From: Lutibaculum sp963816555
GTDB lineage: Bacteria; Pseudomonadota; Alphaproteobacteria; Rhizobiales; Tepidamorphaceae
Length of the DNA stretch: 64,000 nucleotides
NCBI GenBank assembly: GCA_963816555.1
Contig: CAWFLD010000011.1
Span: forward strand, 62,001 to 126,000
Direction of reading: 5' to 3'
Part shown: piece by piece, positions 27,570 to 36,546 of the stretch
How positions within the stretch are numbered: the first letter of the stretch is position 1
How the letters are laid out: every line of letters begins with the position of its first letter
Translations under genes and position numbers: made by a program
Notes under the pieces: model-generated
What the model was told of the DNA's origin: nothing
The model's input: only the letters and a program-made list of their open reading frames with translations
Databases searched by the model: none

Positions 27570-30416
27570 TCAGAAGCGTCGCCCGGGGTTGTATTCTTGC
27601 ACCTGCGACCCGCTGCCGGAGAAGAACCCGGCCGGATTCTGGCTCAGCTTCTTGATGACCCGCTCGAGCTCGCCGAGCGTCTGGCGGCCGTCGCTCATCA
27701 GCTGCTGGAACTGCTTCAGCCCGCCGGTGCCGTAGCGCTGCACGTCGCCGCCGATCGCGTCGATCTGCGAGTTGAGGTTGTCGGCCGTCTTGCGGATCGA
27801 CTTCGCGGCCTCCGTCGCCTCGGTGAAGAAGCCGCCGCCCTGCCCTTCCAGCATGCCGTTGGCCTGGGAGAGCAGCTTGTCGAGCTTCTCCGAGGTCGTG
27901 CGCAGCTGCGAGGCGACCGCGCTCGCGTCGTCGATGAAGCTCTCCACCTGGTCGGTCTTCGAGGCGAGGCCGACGGTGAAGCTCTCCACGTTGGTCACCG
28001 AGCGCTGGATCGACTGCGGGTCGATCGCCTCGACCAGCGTGTTCGCCCGCCCCGCGAGGCTGCCGACCTGGTCGGCCGCGGAGCTCGCGCTGACGAGGAA
28101 GTTCGCCACCAGCTCGCGGTTGTTCGACAGCATGTCGGTGAAGTTGCGCACGTCGCCCAGCACCGCCCGCACCTGCTCGGGATCGACCGCGTCGACCACC
28201 TTCTGCGCGCTGTCGCCGATCGCGGCGACCTTGTTGCCGGCCTCGCTGATGCTCTGCGCGGCCGCCCGCGCGTCCGTCACGAAGCCCTCGATCTCGCCGG
28301 AGTTGCGGCCGAGGACGCTCGAGAAGCTCTCGATGCTGTCGAGCGTGCTCGACACCTTCTGCGGGTCGACGGCGGCGGTGATCGCCTTCACGTCGTCGCC
28401 GATCGTCTCGAGCTGCGCGCCGACCCGGTCGATCCGGTCGACGGCGGACACCGCCTTGTCGGCGAGCATCGTCACCTTGTCGGCGTTCGCCGCCAGCGCG
28501 TCGCTGAACTGGCGCACGTTCGAGACGACGGACTTGACCGCCTCGGGATCGACCGCGCCGACCACGTCGTTCACCTTGGCGCCGGCCTCGCCGAGCGAGG
28601 TCACGGCGGTGCGCGTGTCCTGCACGAGGCCGTCGATCGCGTCGCCGTTGCGGGCGAGCGCCGCGGTGAAGCTCTCCGCGTTGCTGACCGTGTTGCCGAG
28701 CCGCGCCGGGTCGATCGCCGCGACGAGCGTGTTGACCCTCTCGCCGGCCTGCCCGACCTGGCCCACCGCGCCGCGCACGTCCGCCATCACGCCGTCGAGC
28801 TGGCCGCCGGCCGAGCTCAGCTGCCCGGAGAAGGTCTCGAGGTTGGCGAGGCTGTTGGAGATGCGTCCGGCATTGTCGGAGACGACGCCGTTGATCGTGT
28901 CGCTCAGCGTGCCGACGCGGCCGCCCGCGTCGCCGAGCTGCCTGACCGCCGTGCGCGCGTCCGCCACCAGCCCGTCGATCTCGCCGCCGTTGCGGGCGAG
29001 CGCCGAGGTGAAGCTCTCGGCATTGGCGATCACGTTGCCGATGCGGGCGGTGTCGATCGCCGCGATCACCGAGTTCACGCTGTTGCCGATCTCGTCGATC
29101 CGCTGCGCCGCCGAGCGCACGTCCGCCACGAGCCCGTCGAGGTTCTGCCCGGCGGTGCTCAGCTGGCCGGAGAACGTGTCGATGTTGGACAGGCTCGACG
29201 ACAGCGTGTCCGGATCGACGGCCGCCACGACCTTGTCGAGGTCGGCGCTGAGCGCGGCGATGCGGGTGCCGGCCGAGCCGATCTCCTTCACCGCCGACTG
29301 CGCCTCCTGCATCAGCGTGTCGAGCTGGTCGCCGTTGCGGGCGAGCGCCGAGGTGAAGGTCTCGGCGTTCGACATGACCGAGTTGATCCGCTCCGGATCG
29401 ATGGCGGCGACGAGCGTGTTGACGCTGCCGCCGACCTGGTCGACGCGGGTCGCGGCGCCGCGCACGTCCGTCATCAGGCCGTCGAGCTGCTGCCCGGCCG
29501 TGGCGAGCTGGCCGGAGAAGGTGTCGATGTTCGCCAGCGTGTTCGAGATGCGCGCCGGATCGACCGCGGCGGCGACGTCGGAGACGCGCTGGCCGGCGCC
29601 TTCGAGATTCGCGGCCATGCCGTTGAAGCGCTCCGAGGCCTGCGTCACGTTGTCGGCGATCTGGTTGATGCGGCCGGCGTTCTCCGCGAGCGAATCGGTG
29701 AACTTGCGCGCGTCGGAAACCGCCTGGCGGACGTCGTCTGGATTGATCGCGCCGACGATGCCGTCGAGGCTGTCGCTGAGCCGCCCGACCTTCTCGCCGA
29801 GCTCGTTGAGCCGGCGCGCCGCCATCGCGGCGTCGGAGAGGAAGGACTGCACGTTGCCGGAGTTGTCGGCGAGCGCCTGCGTGAAGGACTGGACGTTCTT
29901 GACGGTCGCCGAGACGGCGTCCTGGTTCTGCGTCAGCACCGTGTCGAGCTTGCCGGCGATCGAATCGATCTTGGTCATCAGCGACTGGCCGCTCTCCAGG
30001 AGATCCTGGAAGTTCGAGCGCTGCGCGACGATCGTGCCGCCGGGCGGCAGCGGCTCGGCCTCGGCCTCTCCCGGCTGAAGCTGCACGTAGGCGACGCCGG
30101 TCAGCGTCTGGAACTGCAGCTGCGCCTGCGTGGTCTTGGTGATGGGATAGCCGTTCTGGACGCGGATCGTCGCGACGATTCGCGAGGGATCGTTCGGCGC
30201 AAGCCCGAGCGAGGCGACGTCGCCCACCCGGATGCCGTTGTAGAGCACCGTGCTGCCTTCCGTGAGGCCGGTGACCTCGCCCTGGAAGACCACGTGATAC
30301 GGCGTCCGGTCGCCGGCGCTGCCGTAGCTGCCCATCCAGAACACGAAGCCGAACGCGCCGGCGATCACCGCAAGCGCGAACAGGCCAACGATCAGGGGGT
30401 TGGCGCGTGTCTCCAT
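27570..30416 (-). CDS. mlaD: MlaD-family MCE protein with a very long helical repeat tail
   Basis: A 948-residue protein. The N-terminal signal-anchor helix is at about 8-28 (LIVGLFALAVIAGAFGFVFW). One MCE domain spans about 38-120 (YHVVFQGEVTGLTEGSTVLY, GIRVGDVASLGL, LTGVAYVQLQPG). The remaining ~800 residues are helical and built of about eleven repeats of 54-61 residues, each starting A(V/I)DP-x-x-(V/I) and containing N-x-x-(T/S)F-x-x-L and D-x-R-x-A. MlaD proteins are typically 150-350 residues. MCE rings bind lipids and, with long helices, can form a periplasm-spanning tunnel. Here the tail could bridge inner and outer membrane. It sits 7 bp after the ATPase gene. No frameshift is seen. 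Confidence 0.9.
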   Translation of the reverse strand: METRANPLIVGLFALAVIAGAFGFVFWMGSYGSAGDRTPYHVVFQGEVTGLTEGSTVLYNGIRVGDVASLGLAPNDPSRIVATIRVQNGYPITKTTQAQLQFQTLTGVAYVQLQPGEAEAEPLPPGGTIVAQRSNFQDLLESGQSLMTKIDSIAGKLDTVLTQNQDAVSATVKNVQSFTQALADNSGNVQSFLSDAAMAARRLNELGEKVGRLSDSLDGIVGAINPDDVRQAVSDARKFTDSLAENAGRINQIADNVTQASERFNGMAANLEGAGQRVSDVAAAVDPARISNTLANIDTFSGQLATAGQQLDGLMTDVRGAATRVDQVGGSVNTLVAAIDPERINSVMSNAETFTSALARNGDQLDTLMQEAQSAVKEIGSAGTRIAALSADLDKVVAAVDPDTLSSSLSNIDTFSGQLSTAGQNLDGLVADVRSAAQRIDEIGNSVNSVIAAIDTARIGNVIANAESFTSALARNGGEIDGLVADARTAVRQLGDAGGRVGTLSDTINGVVSDNAGRISNSLANLETFSGQLSSAGGQLDGVMADVRGAVGQVGQAGERVNTLVAAIDPARLGNTVSNAESFTAALARNGDAIDGLVQDTRTAVTSLGEAGAKVNDVVGAVDPEAVKSVVSNVRQFSDALAANADKVTMLADKAVSAVDRIDRVGAQLETIGDDVKAITAAVDPQKVSSTLDSIESFSSVLGRNSGEIEGFVTDARAAAQSISEAGNKVAAIGDSAQKVVDAVDPEQVRAVLGDVRNFTDMLSNNRELVANFLVSASSAADQVGSLAGRANTLVEAIDPQSIQRSVTNVESFTVGLASKTDQVESFIDDASAVASQLRTTSEKLDKLLSQANGMLEGQGGGFFTEATEAAKSIRKTADNLNSQIDAIGGDVQRYGTGGLKQFQQLMSDGRQTLGELERVIKKLSQNPAGFFSGSGSQVQEYNPGRRF

Positions 30417-30423
30417 GGTGCAA

Positions 30424-31224
30424 CTATCCGTGGGCTAGTGCTGCTGCGCGACCGCGCTGTCCGCCGAAATAGGCCTTGATCCACGGGTCGTCGTGGCGCA
30501 GCACCGTCTCCACATCGCCGGCCACCAGGATCTTCTTTCCACCCAGGGCCGCAACCCGGCTGCAGATGGAAAATAGGCTGTCCACGTCATGGGTTACCAT
30601 GAAAACCGTGAGACCTAAAGTCTCCTGCATCTTGGCGATCAGCTCGTCGAACTCGGCCGCGCCGATCGGGTCGAGGCCGGAGGTCGGCTCGTCGAGAAAC
30701 AGAAGATCGGGATCGAGCGCCAGGGCGCGCGCCAGCGCGGCGCGCTTGATCATGCCGCCCGACAGCTCCGACGGCATCTTGCCGGCCGCGTCCGCCGGCA
30801 GGCCGACCATGGCGAGCTTCAGCCGGGCGAGCTCGCCGCGCAGCTCCTCGTCGAGGTGAAGGTGCTCGCGCATCGGCGCCTCGACGTTCTGCTGCACGTT
30901 GAGCGAGGAGAACAGCGCGCCCTGCTGGAACAGGACGCCCCACCGCTTCTGGACGTCGGTCGCCGCCTGCGGGCCGGCGTTCAGCATGTCGGTGCCGAAC
31001 ATGCGGATCGTGCCGGCGCGCGGCTTCACGAGGCCGATCAGCGTGCGCAGCAGCACCGACTTGCCGGTGCCCGAGCCGCCGACCACGCCGAGGATCTCGC
31101 CGGGCGCGACGTCGAGGTCGAGGTCCTTCAGGATGACGGCATCGCCGAAGCCGACCGTCAGCCCGCGCGCCTCGATCACCGGCTGCCGCCCGGTGCCGGC
31201 GGCGCTCTTCGGCTCTATCGCCAC
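30424..31224 (-). CDS. mlaF: Mla-type ABC transporter ATP-binding protein
   Basis: A 266-residue ATPase. Walker A is GGSGTGKS (about 49-56), the signature is ELSGGMIKRAALARAL, Walker B is LLFLDEPTSGLDP, and the switch His is in VTHDVDS. LFQQGALFSSLNVQQNV is the MlaF/Ttg2A-type Q-loop region. It energises lipid movement by the MlaE permease. The order mlaE, mlaF, mlaD, lipoprotein, with gaps of 10 and 7 bp and then 86 bp, is a standard alphaproteobacterial mla operon without the mlaB and mlaC genes. The STAS function of MlaB is fused to the permease here. Confidence 0.92.
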   Translation of the reverse strand: MAIEPKSAAGTGRQPVIEARGLTVGFGDAVILKDLDLDVAPGEILGVVGGSGTGKSVLLRTLIGLVKPRAGTIRMFGTDMLNAGPQAATDVQKRWGVLFQQGALFSSLNVQQNVEAPMREHLHLDEELRGELARLKLAMVGLPADAAGKMPSELSGGMIKRAALARALALDPDLLFLDEPTSGLDPIGAAEFDELIAKMQETLGLTVFMVTHDVDSLFSICSRVAALGGKKILVAGDVETVLRHDDPWIKAYFGGQRGRAAALAHG

Positions 31225-31234
31225 GCCGTGCTCC

Positions 31235-32389
31235 TCACAGGTTGATCGCGCTGAAGAATATGGCGAAGAAGCCGTCCAGGACGATGACGGTGAAGATCGC
31301 CTTCACCACCGAGGCCGTCGTCTGCTGGCCGAGCGATTCGGCGCTGCCGGCCACCGCCAGCCCCTCGAGGCACGCGATGAAGCCGATCGCCATGGCCATG
31401 AAGGGCGCCTTGATCATGCCGACCATGAAGGTGTTGAAGTCGATCGCGCCCTTCAGGTGCTGGATGAAGGTCTCCGGCGGCAGGTCGATGTAGCTCCAGG
31501 CGACGAGGCCGGCGCCGAGCAGGCACGCCATGTCCGACAGGAAGGTCAGCAGCGGCAGCGAGATCATCAGCGCGATCAGCCGGGGCACGATCAGCACCTC
31601 GGCGGGATCGAGCGCCAGCGTGCGCATGGCGTCGATCTCCTCGCGCATCTTCATCGAGCCGATCTCGGCGGTGATCGCGCTGCCGGTGCGGCCGGCGACC
31701 ATGATCGATGTCAGCAGCACGCCGAGCTCGCGCAGGATGAGGATGCCCGCGAGATCGACCGAATAGATCTCCGCGCCGAAGCCGCGCAGCTGGTAGACGC
31801 CCTGCTGCTCGATGATGCCGCCGATCAGGATCGAGATCAGCGCGACGATCGGCACCGCCCGCAGGCCGATATATTCGAGGTGGTGGAGCAGCGAGGTGTA
31901 GCGCGCCCGCCCCGGCCGCAGGAACAGCCGGCCGCTGATCACCACCGCTTCGCCGAACAGCGAGACGAGGCCCATCACGTCGTGCCAGGCGTTGATGACC
32001 GTCCAGCCGGTGTCGGTCGCGAGCCGCACCGGAAAGGGCGGCTCGCGGGACTCCTCGTAGGGTCCCGGCGCGTTCTCGGCGACCTCCTCGAGGAGGATGC
32101 GCTGATTCTCCGACAGGTCGCGGAACCGGACTTCGTGGCCGCCGTCCTTGAGCCGCGCCGCCGTGCGGTGCACGAGCCAGGCGCCGGAGGTGTCGAAGCG
32201 GCCGATCTCCGTCAGGTCGAGCTCGACCGGCTCCGCCCCGGAAATGCCCGACACGGCCTCCGCGATGTCGCGCTGGCGGGCGTCGCAGGTCTCGATCGTC
32301 CACTCGCCGGCGGCCTGCAGGCGGCACACCCCGCCTTCGGAGCGGGCGAGCAGGGATGACTGTGCGTTCACGGGTTGCAGCCTGGCCAT
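31235..32389 (-). CDS. mlaE: MlaE-family permease with N-terminal STAS domain
   Basis: A 384-residue protein. Residues 15-105 form a STAS domain (EPVELDLTEIGRFDTSGAWL, the anti-anti-sigma-like strand-helix), replacing a separate MlaB. From about 150 onward comes the MlaE permease domain with five or six helices: the signature IVALISILIGGIIEQQG, the coupling-helix region LGVLLTSIMVAGRTGSAITA, and MREEIDAMRTLALDP (the EQ/EID loop that contacts MlaF). It moves phospholipid between the inner membrane and the MCE protein. ATG 32389 follows GAGGGGC. The open frame upstream to 32467 is rejected. Its promoter must lie in the 124 bp facing dgcN. Confidence 0.9.
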   Translation of the reverse strand: MARLQPVNAQSSLLARSEGGVCRLQAAGEWTIETCDARQRDIAEAVSGISGAEPVELDLTEIGRFDTSGAWLVHRTAARLKDGGHEVRFRDLSENQRILLEEVAENAPGPYEESREPPFPVRLATDTGWTVINAWHDVMGLVSLFGEAVVISGRLFLRPGRARYTSLLHHLEYIGLRAVPIVALISILIGGIIEQQGVYQLRGFGAEIYSVDLAGILILRELGVLLTSIMVAGRTGSAITAEIGSMKMREEIDAMRTLALDPAEVLIVPRLIALMISLPLLTFLSDMACLLGAGLVAWSYIDLPPETFIQHLKGAIDFNTFMVGMIKAPFMAMAIGFIACLEGLAVAGSAESLGQQTTASVVKAIFTVIVLDGFFAIFFSAINL

Positions 32390-32513
32390 AGCCCCTCGGC
32401 AGAGATCATAGCTTGCGCCCTTCCTCTCGCCCCCGATAAAACCGCGATCGGTCCGCCGCAGTCGCAAAAGACTCGGCCAGTTGCACGCGTCGCCGTTCCC
32501 GGAGAGTCCGTTT

Positions 32514-33524
32514 ATGCAAATCGAGCGTCCATATCTACTCTTTCTCGGCGACGTGCACGACGATCTGGCCGCGAAGACGGCCTACGGCATCGTCGACTGG
32601 CGCCGCGACTGGTGCGTCGGCCAGCTGCGGCTCGAGGGCTGCAAGGCCGATGCGAAGCTTCCGGACATGACGATCGCCGAGGCGTGCGACGCCGGCGCGC
32701 GCACGATGGTGATCGGCGTCGTCAATCCCGGCGGCGTCCTCCCCGACCACTGGATCGACACCGTCGTCGCCGCCATCGAGGCCGGGCTCGACATCGCCAG
32801 CGGCCTGCACATGCGGCTCGACGCCGTGCCGCAGATCGCGGAGGCTGCCAGGCAGCACGGCCGCAAGCTCTCCGACGTGCGCCACTCCACCGAGCGCTTC
32901 TCGACCGGCAAGGGCACGAGGCGCCCCGGCCGGCGCCTCCTCACCGTCGGCACGGACTGCTCGGTCGGCAAGAAGTACACCGCGCTCGCCCTCGAGAAGG
33001 AGATGCGCGAGCGCGGCCTCGACGCCGATTTCCGCGCCACGGGCCAGACCGGCGTCTTCATCTCCGGCCGCGGCGTCGCGGTCGACGCGGTGATCGCCGA
33101 CTTCATCTCGGGCGCCGCCGAGTGGCTGTCTCCGGCCAACGACCCGAACCACTGGGACGTCGTGGAGGGCCAGGGCTCGCTCTTCCATCCCTCCTTCGCC
33201 GGCGTCACGCTCGGCCTGCTGCACGGCGCCCAGGCCGACGCCTTCGTGGTCTGCCACGAGCCGACGCGCCGGAAGATGCGCAATGTCGAGCACCCGATCC
33301 CCGACATCGCCGACGTCATCGACCTGACGGTCCGCTGCGGCTCGCTGACCAACCCCGACATCCGCTGCGTCGGCATCGCGGTGAACACCGCGGCGCTCGA
33401 CGAGGCCGAGGGCCGGCGCGTGATCGAGGAGATTTCGGCGCGCTACGACCTGCCGGCGAGCGACCCGGTGCGCTTCGGGGTCGCGCCGATCGTCGACCGG
33501 CTGGTGCAGGAGTTCCCCGGCTGA
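32514..33524 (+). CDS. dgcN: DUF1611 P-loop protein, D-glutamate N-acetyltransferase DgcN type
   Basis: A 336-residue member of DUF1611. It has an N-terminal Rossmann-like half (PYLLFLGDVHDDLAAKTAYG, TMVIGVVNPGGVLPDHW) and a C-terminal P-loop half with LTVGTDCSVGKKYTALAL (Walker A around 146-154) and VEGQGSLFHPSFAGVTLGLL. This domain order and the overlap with an enolase-superfamily epimerase match the DgcN-DgcA pair of marine bacteria. There DgcN acetylates D-glutamate and DgcA racemises the N-acetyl product. ATG 32514 follows CGGAGAG. The stop shares one base with the dgcA start (TGATG), so the pair is coupled. Function is inferred from family and pairing. Confidence 0.82.
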   Translation: MQIERPYLLFLGDVHDDLAAKTAYGIVDWRRDWCVGQLRLEGCKADAKLPDMTIAEACDAGARTMVIGVVNPGGVLPDHWIDTVVAAIEAGLDIASGLHMRLDAVPQIAEAARQHGRKLSDVRHSTERFSTGKGTRRPGRRLLTVGTDCSVGKKYTALALEKEMRERGLDADFRATGQTGVFISGRGVAVDAVIADFISGAAEWLSPANDPNHWDVVEGQGSLFHPSFAGVTLGLLHGAQADAFVVCHEPTRRKMRNVEHPIPDIADVIDLTVRCGSLTNPDIRCVGIAVNTAALDEAEGRRVIEEISARYDLPASDPVRFGVAPIVDRLVQEFPG

Positions 33525-34507
33525 TGGCGCTGCAACTCGACGTCCGGATCGAGCGCTGGCCGATCGCCGGCGGCTTCACGATCTCGCGCGGCACCAAGAC
33601 GGAGGCCGTCACGGTGGTCGCCGAGCTGACCGACGGCATCCATGTCGGCCGCGGCGAGTGCACGCCCTACGCGCGCTACGGCGAGACGCCGGAAGGCGTC
33701 GCCGAGGCGATCGCCGGGCTCACCCACCCGCTGCAGGCGGGGCTCGACCGCCACCAGCTCGTGGCCACCATGCCGGCGGGGGCGGCGCGCAACGCCCTCG
33801 ACTGCGCCTTCTGGGACCTCGAGGCGAAGCGCTCCGGCCGCCGCGCCGCGGACATCGCCGGCCTGCCGCAGCTCCGGCCGGTGACGACCTGCACGACGAT
33901 CAGCCTCGGCACGCCCGACGAGATGGCGGAGGCGGCCCGCGGCAAGGCCGGCTGGCCGCTCCTCAAGGTCAAGCTCGGCAAGCCCGGCGACGCGGAGCGC
34001 ATCGCCGCGGTGCGCGAGGCGGCGCCCGACGCGCGCATCGTCGTCGACGCCAACGAGGGATGGGCCGGCGAGGAGCTGAAGGCCCTGCTCGAGGCGTGCG
34101 CGGCCGCGCGGGTCGAGCTCGTCGAGCAGCCGCTGCCCGCCGACGCCGACGAGGCGCTGGAGAGGATCGAGCGCGACGTCGTGATCTGCGCCGACGAGAG
34201 CGCCCACGACCGGCACGGCCTGCCGGCGCTGCGCGGCCGCTACGACGCGCTCAACATCAAGCTCGACAAGACCGGCGGCCTGACCGAGGCCCTGCTCCTG
34301 GCCGACGAGGCGGAGGCTGCGGGCCTGAAGATCATGGTCGGCTGCATGGTCGCCACGTCGCTCGCCATGGCGCCGGCGATGCTCGTCGCGCAGCGCGCCG
34401 ACTGGGTCGATCTCGACGGACCGCTGATCCTGGCGAAGGACCGCGAGCCGGGCCTCGTCTACGACGGCGCGACGCTGCATCCGCCCGAGCCGGAGCTCTG
34501 GGGGTAG
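33524..34507 (+). CDS. dgcA: Enolase-superfamily racemase/epimerase (N-acetyl-D-glutamate racemase DgcA type)
   Basis: A 327-residue muconate-lactonizing/dipeptide-epimerase subgroup enzyme. The catalytic KxK is in LLKVKLG. The Mg ligands are in IVVDANEGW (Asp), ELVEQPLP (Glu) and VICADES (Asp), and the second catalytic Lys is in NIKLDKTGG. The capping domain starts with the typical FTISRGTKTEAVTVVAEL. L-Ala-D/L-Glu epimerase is the classic annotation for this shape. The overlap with the DUF1611 gene makes the D-glutamate degradation role more likely. It is followed after 14 bp by a convergent PLP dehydratase. Confidence 0.82.
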   Translation: MALQLDVRIERWPIAGGFTISRGTKTEAVTVVAELTDGIHVGRGECTPYARYGETPEGVAEAIAGLTHPLQAGLDRHQLVATMPAGAARNALDCAFWDLEAKRSGRRAADIAGLPQLRPVTTCTTISLGTPDEMAEAARGKAGWPLLKVKLGKPGDAERIAAVREAAPDARIVVDANEGWAGEELKALLEACAAARVELVEQPLPADADEALERIERDVVICADESAHDRHGLPALRGRYDALNIKLDKTGGLTEALLLADEAEAAGLKIMVGCMVATSLAMAPAMLVAQRADWVDLDGPLILAKDREPGLVYDGATLHPPEPELWG

Positions 34508-34521
34508 GCCGGAAGCTTCTC

Positions 34522-35503
34522 CTAGCCCCGCACCGCCGCGGCGAAGGTCGCGGGGTCGGCGTTGCCGCCGGACAGCACCACGGCGACGGGCTCCGGGCCC
34601 GCCTCGAGGTGACCCGCCAGCAGCGCCGCCAGCGCCGCGGCCCCGCCCGGCTCGACCACGAGCTTCAGCTCCTCGAAGGCGAAGCGCATCGCGCGGCGCA
34701 CCTCGTCGTCGGTGACGGCGAGGCCTTCGGGGACGCGCGGCGCGTTGACGGCGAAGGTGATCTCGCCCGGCCGGTCTGCCATCAGGGCGTCGCAGATCGA
34801 GCCTGCCCGCGAGGTGTTGGATTCCCGCGCGCCGGAGCGGAACGAGCGGGCATGATCGTCGAAGCCGGCCGGCTCGACCGTCACCACGCGGCCGCCCGGG
34901 ACCAGCGCCTCGAGGGCGAGCGCGATGCCGGCCGTCATGCCGCCGCCGCTGCACGGCACCAGCACGCGCGACGGCGCGAGCCCAAGCTCCTTCGCCTGCT
35001 CGGCGATCTCGAGGCCGATCGTGCCCTGCCCCGCGATGACGCGGGCGTCGTCGTAGGGCGAGACGAAGCTGCCGCCCGTCTCCTCGACGATGCGCATGGC
35101 GATCTCCTCGCGGTTCTCGCGAGACGCGGTCGTAGGACACGACCCTGGCGCCGGAGCGCATCGTCCGCTCGACCTTCAGGGCCGGCGCGTCGGCCGGCAT
35201 GACGATCGTCGCGGGCACGCCGAAGATCGCCGCGGCCTCCGCCACGCCTTGCGCGTGGTTGCCGGACGAGCAGGCGACGACGCCGCGCGGCCGCAACTCG
35301 TCGGGCAGCGAGGCGACGGCGTTGTAGGCGCCGCGGAACTTGAAGGAGCCCGTGCGCTGCAGCACCTCCGCCTTGAGCAGGACGGGGCGCCCCGCCAGCG
35401 CGTCGAGGACGGGAGAGGAGATCAGCGGCGTCCGCACCGCCTGGCCGGCCAGGCGGCCGGCGGCCGCGCGAACGTCGTCGAAGGTCGGGAGAGATTGCGC
35501 CAC
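34522..35503 (-). CDS. PLP-dependent threonine/serine dehydratase, one +1 frameshift
   Basis: Restored length is about 326 residues. The GTG at 35503 gives the family N-terminus MAQSLPTFDDVRAAAGRL. PLP lysine is in TGSFKFRGAYNA, with SSGNHAQGVA (substrate loop) and PCSGGGMTAGIAL (PLP phosphate-binding glycines) in order. The frame breaks near 35119, between YDRVS and ENREEIAMRI. Deleting one base there gives YDRVSENREEIA, the exact spacing of the family YDRxxEDRE motif, so I read this as a single inserted base. Biodegradative threonine dehydratase and serine racemase are both possible. It converges on the dgcNA pair and lies 19 bp upstream of the glycosyltransferase start side, apparently in one minus-strand run. 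Confidence 0.78.
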
Positions 35504-35522
35504 GGGTCGCGGGTTCCGCCTG

Positions 35523-36546
35523 TCAGGCGGCCATCCGCAGCTCGCCATTCGCCTGGAGAACGCAGTCGACGAAACTGGATGCGGATGCCTTCCAGCTGAA
35601 ATCGAGCGCGCGCGTGCGGCATTTATCCCGCGACATCTCCAGCGCCGCAAGCGCCGCGATCCGCAGGTCCTCGTGCAGCGCGCCGGCGCCGCTGTCGCCG
35701 ACGACGTCGAGCGGGCCCGTCACGGGATAGGCGGCGACCGGCACGCCGCAGCCCATCGCCTCCATCATGACGAGGCCCAGCGTGTCGGTCTTGCTCGGGA
35801 AGACGAAGACGTCGGCGGCGCGGTAGATGCGCACGAGCTCGTCGCCCCCCTTCAGGCCGAGGAACTTCGCATCGGGGAAGCGCCGCTGCAGCTCCGCCCG
35901 CTGCGGCCCGTCGCCGACCACCACCTTGGTGCCCGGCAGGTCGAGCTCGAGGAACTTCGCGATGCCCTTCTCGACCGCGACGCGGCCGACATAGAGGAAG
36001 ATCGGGCCGGGGAAGCCGAGGTCGGCCGCCTCGCCCGGCGTGAAGCGGTCGGTGTCGACGGCGCGCGACCAGATGCGCGTCTTGGTGAAGCCGCGGTCCC
36101 TGCAGCTCGCCGGCCAGCCGGTCGGTCGAGACCATGGTGGCGAGGCCCGCATTGTGGAACCGCCGCAGCCAGGCATAGGAGACCGAGACGGGCACCGGCA
36201 CGCGCGCCGCGAGATATTCGGGGAAGCGCGTGTGGAAGCTCGTCGTGAAGCCGCGGCCGTTCCTGATGCACCAGGACCTGGCCATCAGGCCGATCGGGCC
36301 CTCGGTGGCGATGTGGATGTAGTCGGGATCGATGCTCTCGATCCGCCGCCCGACGGCGCCGGGCCGGCACAGGACGAGGCGGATCTCGCCGTAGGTCGGC
36401 AGCGGCACCGTGCGGAAGCCCTCGGGCGACAGCACGTCGGCCTGCATGCCGAAGGGCTCGATCTCGTGGCGCAGCCGGTCGAGCACCCGCACGACGCCGT
36501 TGACCTGCGGGTGCCAGGCGTCGGTGGCGATGAGGATGCGCTTCAT
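35523..36546 (-). CDS. Glycosyltransferase family 4 protein, one +1 frameshift
   Basis: Restored length is about 340 residues. The N-terminal half begins MKRILIATDAWHPQVNGVVR, the usual start of this GT4 subgroup that uses nucleotide-sugar donors on lipid acceptors. The C-terminal half has FLYVGRVAVEKGIAKFL, FLGLKGGDELVRIYRAADVF and SKTDTLGLVMMEAMGCGVPV (the EX7E donor-binding motif region). The frame changes near 36097-36100 (a TCCC run on the plus strand). Removing one base reads ELQDRGFTKTRIW across the join. It overlaps the LpxH-like gene by ATGA. This pair is common in alphaproteobacteria and may make a glycolipid, but the product is unknown. Confidence 0.8.

Noticed and set aside
27597..30479. 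960-codon plus-strand frame opposite mlaD
   Set aside because: Shadow of the repetitive MlaD gene in GC-rich DNA; composition is Arg/Leu/Gly/Val-rich without any domain.
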